The notes below the pieces were generated by a model. It made no database searches. It saw only the letters and a program-made list of their open reading frames with translations, and had not been told where the DNA came from. DNA of 64,000 bases, from NCBI RefSeq assembly GCF_024584705.1, contig NZ_CP097384.1, positions 3,100,001 through 3,164,000 of the forward strand, read 5' to 3'. Position numbers and translations under genes: made by a program. Shown here piece after piece: positions 58,301 to 64,000 of the stretch; position 1 is the stretch's first letter; each line of letters begins with the position of its first letter. The DNA comes from Blastopirellula sp. J2-11 (lineage in GTDB: Bacteria; Planctomycetota; Planctomycetia; Pirellulales; Pirellulaceae).

Positions 58301-60301
58301 TCGCACGCAGGTACGCACACGTCGGCATGCGGTACGACCGCCTATGTGGGCGATGCGCTGGGCGCCGCGATGGAAAACAGCGTCTTCGCTTGCGAGCCGA
58401 TCGGGCACTTGGTGACGCGTGCGATTGTCAAACGCGATGGTGCTCGCTTGACCTCGACGCGAGCACGGGAAGACGCCGACTTTCTAGCGTCGACCGATAC
58501 CTGGTTTCGTCCGGCCAGTTTGGCGAATGCTCCCGACGGAGCGCTTTATCTAGCTGACATGTATCGCTTGTGGGTCGAACACCCAAAATTTCTGCCGCCG
58601 GAGATCGCTGCGCAGCTCGATTGGCGCGCCGGTGATGATCGCGGCCGTATCTGGCGCATCGTCGCTGACGGCACACCGTCGCTTCGCACTTATTCGCCCC
58701 CTAAATCGAACGAAGATCTGGTCGCCATGTTGGCCGACACCAATGGTTGGAGACGTCGAGAGGCGCAACAGTTGTTAGTGGAAGGCCAAGTTGCTGACGC
58801 AGCGCCGGAGATCGAAAAAATGTTTCACGACAGCAAATTTCCACTGGCCCGACTGCACGCGATCTGGACCTTGGCCGGCATTGGTCAATTGAAGGCGCCG
58901 TTAATCACGGCGGCGCTGACCGACGAGAACCCGCACGTTCGCGCCGCCGCGGTTGAATTGGCGAGTCGCCAATGGGGCGACCAACCGCAATTGTTGGCCG
59001 CTGCGCTGCCGCTGGCGAGCGACAAAGATCCGTACGTCCGTTATCAATTGGCGCTGGCGTTGGGAACGACCGCCGATCCGCGCCGTGTCGATGCGTTGGC
59101 GAAACTGACAGCCAGCGATGGCGCTGACGCCAACTTTGCGGATGCAATCATGACGGCGACCGAAACTTGCAGCGGCGAAATTTTGGCGAAACTGGCCGAT
59201 AGCGCCGCCGCTGACGCGATGCAAAAGCGGTTGGCGAAAGTGGTCGGCGCTCGCAAAGACGAACAAGAAACGGCCGCCCTGGTGCAACTGGCGCTGACCG
59301 GCGCTGCGTCGCATCGACAGATCGTCTTGTTGGCTGGCCTGGCCGAAGGAATCAACAACAACCGAAAGTTGGAAGCGCTGTTGAAGCAAAGCGGCGCCAA
59401 GTGGGAAGGATTGACCGATCAGTTAGCTGACGTCGCCCTGGATGACGCGGCGCCGCTGCAGGATCGACGAGAAGCGATCTTGCTGGTCGCGCGATTCTCG
59501 ACCGCCAAAGATGAATTCTTCGCCGACTTGCTCCATCCTCGGTTTCCCCCGCAAGTGCAGTTGGCTGCGATCGATGCGATGGGAAGCGCATTGAACGAGA
59601 AGCGCGCCCAGGTGCTGCTTTCGGCCTGGGCTGAGATGGAGCCACAGTCGCACGCCGCCGCTCTGGCTCACTTGCTAAAAAGCCAATTGGGCGCCGAAAG
59701 CCTGTTGAGCGCCATCAAATCGGGAACAATTGCTGCGTCGGCAGTGAGCTTGGATCAACAACGCGCATTGCATGAACATCGAATCGAATCGATTCGAGCG
59801 TCGGCTGCACAACTGTTCGGAAAAGCGGCGTCGACCGATCGCGATGCGGTATTAGCGCAATACAGTGAAGCTCCCCGCACCATCGGCAGCGCGGTCGCTG
59901 GTCGCGAAGTCTTTTTGAAGAACTGCGCGAAGTGCCATGTACCGACCGAAGAGTCTGGTCGCAGCGTTGGCCCGGATCTGGCCGACTCGCTAAATCGGTC
60001 TCGGGAAGCGATCATGTACGATATTCTGAATCCAAGCGGTAAGGTTGAGCCGCGCTACGCCGCGAGTCAGATTTTGACCCTCGGCGGGCAATCTTATATC
60101 GGGGTAGTCGCTAGCCAATCCTCGGAATCGATCGTATTGCAGTTGGCCGATGGGAAGTTGCAGGAAGCGCCCCGCAGCGAAATTGATCTCTTTCAAACCA
60201 GCGACAAGTCGTTGATGCCAGAGGGTTTGGAGAAAGAGATCAATGTGACGCAAATGGCCAATCTGCTCGAATTCTTAAAGTCTCCCCTTCCAAAGAAGTA
60301 G
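55334..60301 (+). CDS. Giant secreted fusion: ceramidase-like, LamG-like, membrane-bound-dehydrogenase, HEAT and cytochrome c domains
   Basis: A 1655-residue secreted protein. A signal peptide (AFVAVISLVFVSNAMA) leads into a neutral-ceramidase-like domain at about 26-470, with VGAAAIDVTP, SATHTHSAP and SMHYFGGGG as the metal-site motifs. Residues about 488-690 are a LamG/concanavalin-like beta-sandwich (YSVSIWCWNGL...VYLDGKLEI). From about 737 to 1125 is a planctomycete membrane-bound-dehydrogenase module of TIGR02604 type (EPGYKIELVAAEPVVMDPVAIAFD). HEAT-like helical repeats fill about 1130-1490. The tail (1515-1655) is a TIGR02603 heme domain with CAKCH near 1530. The ceramidase fold suggests lipid amide hydrolysis, but no part has been tested here. 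The gene has no close neighbours on its strand. Confidence 0.88.
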   Translation: MQPLRSLLIAFVAVISLVFVSNAMAQFQVGAAAIDVTPEQFPVLINGSFYSRTGSPKNIFARAIVVSDGKEQLAIVVTDSCMLPKDLIDGAKQLASERTKIPVDRILMSATHTHSAPSSMGALGTDADETYTPYLRIKLAEAIITAQRNLAPAKVGYGTADANEFTALRRWILGPDQMRDDPFGNKSVRASMHTAKNNLLNVTGESGPEDPELAIISFQSLEGRPIAMLANFSMHYFGGGGASDYFGDYCRALEAKLDQKSDDKPPFVAVMSHGCSGDIWRVDYRAGTNQTFEGFVEGMVDRTDRALADIEYQSDATIAMAETRMRLNYRVPSQERLTWANGVIEAMGDRGPKTPAEVYAREQPILHERQSTEIVLQAIRIGDIAITTTPNETYALTGLKLKARSPFEKTFVIELANGGDGYIPPPEQHVLGGYNTWAARSAGLEVTAEPKIVAADLKMLEEVTGKPRREATPPHSKMAKVIAELKPARHYPLDEMEGPTAVDASPHFRDATFEEGVVFYLNGADGPAFSTATEINRAAHFADGRIVTRTPELKEDYSVSIWCWNGLNLEARPIAGWMFSRDQADSVTADGVHLGIAGKGDHVGRLVLQLGDKQLFGKTPIERWIWNNVTLVRTDGEMQVYLDGKLEITADAAKIGSIDDTFLGGRSDNQSNWEGRLDEIALFDRALNATEIASLAADGTAKASDSAQAAPLSEEDKSKGGRHWIDEKTPGPKSPEEQLAAFKIEPGYKIELVAAEPVVMDPVAIAFDARGRMFVAEYSDYPIGPADEKAPPLSRIVLLEDTNGDGQMDKRTLFADHLTFCHSLMPYAGGVLACAQTQVLLLTDADDDGVAESREVLFDGFLPAHPQMQIGNPRWGLDNKIYLNYGVGKITQGTSDAEPFAMPRTEFWFDPLTREFGPAAGTGQFGNTITAWGDRLFSTNRNPIIAAPMTYEEARRNRFSPIYTQQYDVAPSGGDSKVFPLVAMKSNWLSHAGTHTSACGTTAYVGDALGAAMENSVFACEPIGHLVTRAIVKRDGARLTSTRAREDADFLASTDTWFRPASLANAPDGALYLADMYRLWVEHPKFLPPEIAAQLDWRAGDDRGRIWRIVADGTPSLRTYSPPKSNEDLVAMLADTNGWRRREAQQLLVEGQVADAAPEIEKMFHDSKFPLARLHAIWTLAGIGQLKAPLITAALTDENPHVRAAAVELASRQWGDQPQLLAAALPLASDKDPYVRYQLALALGTTADPRRVDALAKLTASDGADANFADAIMTATETCSGEILAKLADSAAADAMQKRLAKVVGARKDEQETAALVQLALTGAASHRQIVLLAGLAEGINNNRKLEALLKQSGAKWEGLTDQLADVALDDAAPLQDRREAILLVARFSTAKDEFFADLLHPRFPPQVQLAAIDAMGSALNEKRAQVLLSAWAEMEPQSHAAALAHLLKSQLGAESLLSAIKSGTIAASAVSLDQQRALHEHRIESIRASAAQLFGKAASTDRDAVLAQYSEAPRTIGSAVAGREVFLKNCAKCHVPTEESGRSVGPDLADSLNRSREAIMYDILNPSGKVEPRYAASQILTLGGQSYIGVVASQSSESIVLQLADGKLQEAPRSEIDLFQTSDKSLMPEGLEKEINVTQMANLLEFLKSPLPKK

Positions 60302-60346
60302 TCGGTCGCCGCGACAAACTGTGCGGATATTACCAATTGCCCACTA

Positions 60347-60371
60347 GAGACGACTGGTCTACTATGTAGAC
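60347..60371. promoter_or_regulatory. TetR-type operator before the regulator gene
   Basis: The 17 bases at 60347-60363 (GAGACGACTGGTCTACT) recur exactly at 61020-61036 before the adaptor gene. At this copy the arm GTCTAC (60357-60362) is also paired perfectly with GTAGAC (60366-60371) around TAT. TTGCCC (60336-60341) and TACTAT (60360-60365), 18 bases apart, could be the promoter, so bound repressor would cover it. The AGAC/GTCT arms resemble the NemR-type TAGACC/GGTCTA box. Confidence 0.6.
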
Positions 60372-60402
60372 GCTCACCTAGTCGGGAGAGAAAGGGTACA
60401 CG

Positions 60403-60990
60403 ATGTCTTCGGAAACGAAACAAAACATCATCGAAGCCGGCTGCGAGGCGATGGTCGCCAAAAGCTATAACGGCGCCGGATTAAATGAGATTCTCAAAGA
60501 GGCTGGCGTGCCGAAAGGCTCCTTCTATCACTTTTTTAAGTCGAAGGAGGAGTTGGGGATCGCCATCATCGAGAAGTCGGTCGACGAAAACATCCAAGCA
60601 CTGCGCCAGCGGTTGTCGGATCGAACGAAGACGCCCGTTCAGCGACTACGCGCCTATTACGAATGGGCGCGTGAGCATCTGCTATCAGTCGGTTTTCGAC
60701 GAGAATGTTTGATTTCTAAGTTGGCGCTGGAGATCGGCACCCTGAGTGGTCCCATGCAATCGGCCGTCCGCTGCGGATGGGATCAATGGCGCTCGATCAT
60801 TGCCCAATGTATCCGTGAAGGACAATCATCCGGCGAAATCGATCCGAACCAAGACGCCGAAGCGCTGTCTGACTTCATGATCTCGTCGTTCGAGGGCGTT
60901 TTGATCCGCGTGCAGGTCAATAACGACATCGCACCGATCGACGAATTCCTCCATTTCGTGTTTGAAGTATTAATTCCGCCGCGAACGTGA
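60403..60990 (+). CDS. TetR/AcrR family transcription regulator
   Basis: A 195-residue one-domain repressor. The N-terminal HTH reads LNEILKEAGVPKGSFYHFFKSKEELGIAII, the recognition helix being GVPKGSFYHFFKSKE, as in the AcuR/NemR-like group of TetR proteins. The C-terminal ligand domain has a single cysteine, in RRECLISKLALEIG, a position that in NemR-like proteins reacts with electrophiles, so a redox or electrophile signal is possible. It lies 66 bases before the RND adaptor gene on the same strand. A putative operator precedes it and is repeated before the adaptor gene, so it probably represses itself and the pump. Confidence 0.88.
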   Translation: MSSETKQNIIEAGCEAMVAKSYNGAGLNEILKEAGVPKGSFYHFFKSKEELGIAIIEKSVDENIQALRQRLSDRTKTPVQRLRAYYEWAREHLLSVGFRRECLISKLALEIGTLSGPMQSAVRCGWDQWRSIIAQCIREGQSSGEIDPNQDAEALSDFMISSFEGVLIRVQVNNDIAPIDEFLHFVFEVLIPPRT

Positions 60991-61019
60991 AACCTCTCAC
61001 TTTTTGCTGCATCCAAACT

Positions 61020-61036
61020 GAGACGACTGGTCTACT
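61020..61036. promoter_or_regulatory. TetR-type operator before the RND adaptor gene
   Basis: Exact 17-base repeat of the element at 60347-60363, ending 20 bases before ATG 61057. The shared core is AGAC-GACTG-GTCT. The position between the regulator and the adaptor suggests that adaptor transcription can be controlled separately from that of the regulator. Confidence 0.6.
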
Positions 61037-61056
61037 GGACAACTGGAGATAACGCA

Positions 61057-62214
61057 ATGTATCGCTTTACGATCCTCCTACTCGCCGCAATCGCTTCGAG
61101 CGCGACGCCGGTTGGGGCGCAAATGCCGCCGGTTTCGGTACGCGCCGTCCCGGTCGAGCTACGTAAAGTTCAACCCCACCATCGCTTTACCGGCAGTCTG
61201 CGGGCGATCTCGCGCGGCAAAGTCGCCGCGCTGGAAGATGGTCGCGTTTTAGAAGTGACGGTACGCGAAGGCGCCGCCGTCAAACGAGGGGACGTCATCG
61301 CCGTGGTCGACTCGCGCCGACTCGAAGCGCAGCATGGCGAGCTGCAAGCCGGTCTAATGACCGCTCAAGCGCTGGTCACCCAGCGCGAAGCGGAACTACG
61401 GCAGACGAAGCTCGACCTGGAGCGTTCGCATAGCCTGGTCGGACGCAACGCGATTTCGCAGCAGCAACACGAACATAACGAGACCGAAGTCGCGGTCGCC
61501 GAAGCTCGTCTGGCGACCGATCAACGTCGCATCGACGAAATCAAAAGTCAGCTCGAACTGTTTCAGGTTCGGTTAGACGACACCACCGTCCGAGCGCCCT
61601 ATGACGCGCAAGTGATCGAACGTCTTGCCCAGCCGGGCGAATGGATCAAAGCGGGCGAACCGTTCGTCACGTTAGTCTCGACCGGTCAAATCGAAGCCTG
61701 GCTCGAAATTCCAGAGCGCTACGCCGGCGTGCTCAGTCAATATGCGAATCAATCGGCGGTGAAGATTGTCGGCAGCGACAAGCAATTTATCGCCGCCTCG
61801 GCCAAGCGGGTCAACGAAGTTCATCCCCGTACGCGCACGTTCCAGTTCGTGCTGACGCTCGCCGATCCAGAGTCAGAACTTTCGCCTGGAATGTCGGTCG
61901 ACGCGTGGCTGCCGATCGGTCCAGAACAAGACGACCTGACCATTCCCAAAGACGCCGTCGTCCGCTCAGGCGGCTCCACGTTTATCTACAAAGCGGTGGC
62001 CGGCGACGAAGGAACGACCGCCGTTCGTCAGCCGATTCAGGTGAAGTTTGAAACCGGTCATTGGGTTGTGATTGACGCGCCCGGTTTAACACCCGGCGAT
62101 ATGGTCATCATTGAAGGGAACGAACGTCTGTTGCCGGGAACGCCGCTCGCCGTAACCAAAGTGTCGGCCCCAGCACTGCAAGCCGAAGTGCAATTGGATC
62201 GACAACCGCGCTAG
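61057..62214 (+). CDS. RND efflux periplasmic adaptor (membrane fusion protein)
   Basis: A 385-residue HlyD/AcrA-type adaptor. A signal peptide (MYRFTILLLAAIASSATPVGAQ) is followed by the first lipoyl half (GKVAALEDGRVLEVTVREGAAVKRGDVIAVVD), a coiled-coil hairpin (about 90-165, rich in Gln, Glu and Arg), the second lipoyl half (VRAPYDAQVIERLAQPGEWIKAGEPFVTLV), a beta-barrel (EAWLEIPERYAGVL) and a membrane-proximal domain (DLTIPKDAVVRSG). No lipobox is visible, so it is probably held by the pump rather than by a lipid anchor. An outer-membrane TolC-type protein is not encoded in the visible part. It would link the RND pump, 49 bases downstream, to an outer-membrane channel. Confidence 0.92.
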   Translation: MYRFTILLLAAIASSATPVGAQMPPVSVRAVPVELRKVQPHHRFTGSLRAISRGKVAALEDGRVLEVTVREGAAVKRGDVIAVVDSRRLEAQHGELQAGLMTAQALVTQREAELRQTKLDLERSHSLVGRNAISQQQHEHNETEVAVAEARLATDQRRIDEIKSQLELFQVRLDDTTVRAPYDAQVIERLAQPGEWIKAGEPFVTLVSTGQIEAWLEIPERYAGVLSQYANQSAVKIVGSDKQFIAASAKRVNEVHPRTRTFQFVLTLADPESELSPGMSVDAWLPIGPEQDDLTIPKDAVVRSGGSTFIYKAVAGDEGTTAVRQPIQVKFETGHWVVIDAPGLTPGDMVIIEGNERLLPGTPLAVTKVSAPALQAEVQLDRQPR

Positions 62215-62263
62215 TCGGCGATTGTTGCGACAAATTGAGAATACTTGAACCAGGACGCTACCG

Positions 62264-64000
62264 ATGAACTTTATTCAGATGTCGGTCAAACAGCCGATTA
62301 CCGTTGCGGTCGGCGTCATCTTGTCGGTCTTGGCTGGCGTGATCGCTTTTTCACGCGTGCCGATTCAAATGACGCCGGAAGTCCAGTCGGTCGTCATCTC
62401 GGTCAGCACCTATTGGGAAAACGCTTCGGCTCAAGAGATCGAAAGCGACGTCATTCAAGAGCAAGAGCAACGGCTCGGCGATCTGGCGGGATTGGTCGCG
62501 ATGACCAGCATGAGCCAGCCGGGGAGCGGGCAGATTCGCTTAGAGTTTCAAACCGGCACGAACATCGACGAGGCGATGTCGGAAGTCGACCAGAAACTCT
62601 CCGAAGTTCCCGGCTACCCCATCGGCGTCGATCAGCCGCAGATTGAAGACTTTGACCCAGAGTCGGTCGACTATATCGCCTGGATCGGGCTTTCTTCGAC
62701 CGATCCGAATTTTGACGCAACGACACTGTATGACTTTATGGAACGTCGGCTGCGTCCCCGCTTTGAGCGCATCAACGGCGTGTCGCAAGTCGGCATTCGC
62801 GGTGCTCGCGAGCGAGAAGTTCAGATTCGCGTCAATCCAACCGCACTGGCGCAGCGCGGCATTACGTATGCCGAGTTAGTCGCCGCATTGCAGATGAACA
62901 ACGGCAACTACTCTGGCGGTAAGTTGGCCGATGGCAAAAGCGATATTCGCGTCCGCATGGTCGGGCGTTTCCGCGAAGCCGACTGGGTCGAAGGATTGGT
63001 CATTCGTCGCGAGGCGAGCGGTCCGATCTATTTGCGCGACGTCGCCGAAGTGGTCGAAACGCATAAAGAGATGACCGAGTGGGTTCGTGCTCGCGGCCAG
63101 CGAATGCCGTTTTTCAACTTTATGCTCGAGAGCGGCGGCAACCTACTGGAAACGATGGACTCGATCAACGCCGAGGTCGCCCGTTTGAACGAGCCCGGCG
63201 GCGTGTTGGAGCAAGAAGCGAAGGCGCTAGGCGTCAACGGTACGTTTGAGCTGGTGCAAACGTACGATGCGACCACTTACGTCGTCGACGCGATCGATCT
63301 GGTGCAAAGCAATATTTTGGTCGGCGGTTTGCTGGCGATCATGACTTTGCTGCTGTTTCTGCGCTCGTTCCGCACGATCGGAATCATTGGGATTGCGATT
63401 CCGATTTCGACCGTTGTCGCCGTGGTGGTGATGGTGATGCTGGGGCGGACGATGAACATCATTTCGCTCGCCGGGATGGCGTTTGCAGTCGGCATGGTGG
63501 TCGACAACGCGATCGTCGTGATCGAAAACATCTTCCGCCATTTGGAAATGGGGAAATCTTCGCAACAAGCGGCGATTGAGGGAACGCAAGAGGTCGCATC
63601 GGCGGTGCTGGCGTCGACCTTGACGACGCTGGTCGTGTTCTTTCCGATCCTATTGATTGAAGAACAAGCGGGCCAATTGTTCCGCGATATCGCCCTGTCG
63701 ATCATGGCGGCGGTCGGCGTTAGCTACATCGTCTCGACCACGGTTATTCCGGCAGCGGCGGGACAATGGCTCTCGATCAAAACAAAGCCGAAAACCGAGA
63801 AGCAGCTTGCCGGAAAAACGCCGGCAAAACGCCCAAGTTGGATCGGGCGCGGCTTAGCGCTATTGCAAGCGGCGACAAACTTGCCGGCGATCGTCGGCGG
63901 TCTGGTCTATCGCCTGACGGGGACCTGGATGTCGCGTTTGGCGGTGATAGGCGTATTCGCCGCGGTGACTGCAGTCGGCACTTGGATGTTGATCCCGCCG
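62264..64000 (+). CDS. RND efflux pump inner-membrane subunit, HAE1-type (partial, 3' end outside window)
   Basis: The frame opens at ATG 62264 (MNFIQMSVKQPITVAVGVIL) and is still open at base 64000 (579 codons), so roughly half of a pump of about 1000-1050 residues is visible. Helix 1 is followed by the porter region (PNFDATTLYDFMERRLRPRFERINGVSQVGIRGAREREVQIRVNP), then helices 2-6, including the relay helix AGMAFAVGMVVDNAIVVIENIFRH with the paired acidic residues of proton-driven RND pumps. An AGGA ribosome site lies about ten bases upstream. Together with the adaptor and the TetR gene it forms a drug- or toxic-compound-efflux unit; the substrate cannot be told. Confidence 0.92.
   Translation, partial: MNFIQMSVKQPITVAVGVILSVLAGVIAFSRVPIQMTPEVQSVVISVSTYWENASAQEIESDVIQEQEQRLGDLAGLVAMTSMSQPGSGQIRLEFQTGTNIDEAMSEVDQKLSEVPGYPIGVDQPQIEDFDPESVDYIAWIGLSSTDPNFDATTLYDFMERRLRPRFERINGVSQVGIRGAREREVQIRVNPTALAQRGITYAELVAALQMNNGNYSGGKLADGKSDIRVRMVGRFREADWVEGLVIRREASGPIYLRDVAEVVETHKEMTEWVRARGQRMPFFNFMLESGGNLLETMDSINAEVARLNEPGGVLEQEAKALGVNGTFELVQTYDATTYVVDAIDLVQSNILVGGLLAIMTLLLFLRSFRTIGIIGIAIPISTVVAVVVMVMLGRTMNIISLAGMAFAVGMVVDNAIVVIENIFRHLEMGKSSQQAAIEGTQEVASAVLASTLTTLVVFFPILLIEEQAGQLFRDIALSIMAAVGVSYIVSTTVIPAAAGQWLSIKTKPKTEKQLAGKTPAKRPSWIGRGLALLQAATNLPAIVGGLVYRLTGTWMSRLAVIGVFAAVTAVGTWMLIPP

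Overview
The window is bacterial chromosomal DNA from a planctomycete, most likely a member of the Pirellulaceae (Blastopirellula/Rhodopirellula-like). The signature families are two sets of DUF1501 plus DUF1549/DUF1553 (PSD1/PSCyt) secreted proteins, planctomycete-type c-heme domains fused to WD40 or to membrane-bound-dehydrogenase modules, a DUF1570 protein, a Tat-exported Gfo/Idh/MocA oxidoreductase and very large secreted proteins. No rRNA, tRNA, CRISPR array, transposase or phage gene was seen.

Layout. 1-5325 (minus): an operon DUF1501 -> PSD1 -> heme/WD40 protein, the last cut by the window edge. 5472-10504: a PMT/ArnT-like glycosyltransferase divergent from a PAP2 phosphatase, an FKBP isomerase and a DUF1570 protein. 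10779-16666: a secretin-N-domain repeat protein without a pore domain, a Gfo/Idh/MocA protein and a small unknown gene. 16753-25801: an isochorismatase-like hydrolase divergent from a tightly coupled hslV-hslU-modA-modB-modC run, a broken FAD-oxidase/phnX chimera, an MMPL/RND exporter and a metallo-beta-lactamase-fold hydrolase.

26219-45366 is the most interesting part. It is an eight-gene, one-strand operon built around a 3576-residue iterative synthase of the PUFA-synthase type: KS, KS-like/CLF, AT, three ACPs, a degenerate C45/NTN-hydrolase-like domain, KR, KR, DH. It is followed by a phosphopantetheinyl transferase, a Rieske oxygenase, a FabL-like enoyl reductase, a thioester reductase with an SCP2-like tail, a class III aminotransferase, an AMP-forming acyl ligase and a free-standing condensation-type acyltransferase. 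This parts list recalls the zeamine/fabclavine amine-arm pathways. The inferred product is a long-chain amine, or its N-acyl (amide) derivative, made by reductive release of the chain as an aldehyde and then transamination. This product is inference only.

45460-49392: a second PSD1/DUF1501 pair. 49402-53010: a sialic-acid module (GH33-type sialidase and N-acetylneuraminate-lyase-like aldolase) divergent from a XylR-type AraC regulator. 53029-55033: an alkylation-repair pair (Ada-AlkA fusion and Ogt-type methyltransferase). 55334-60301: a 1655-residue secreted fusion of ceramidase-like, LamG-like, dehydrogenase, HEAT and cytochrome c modules. 60403-64000: a TetR regulator and an RND efflux adaptor/pump pair with the same 17-bp putative operator before both the regulator and the adaptor; the pump gene runs off the window.
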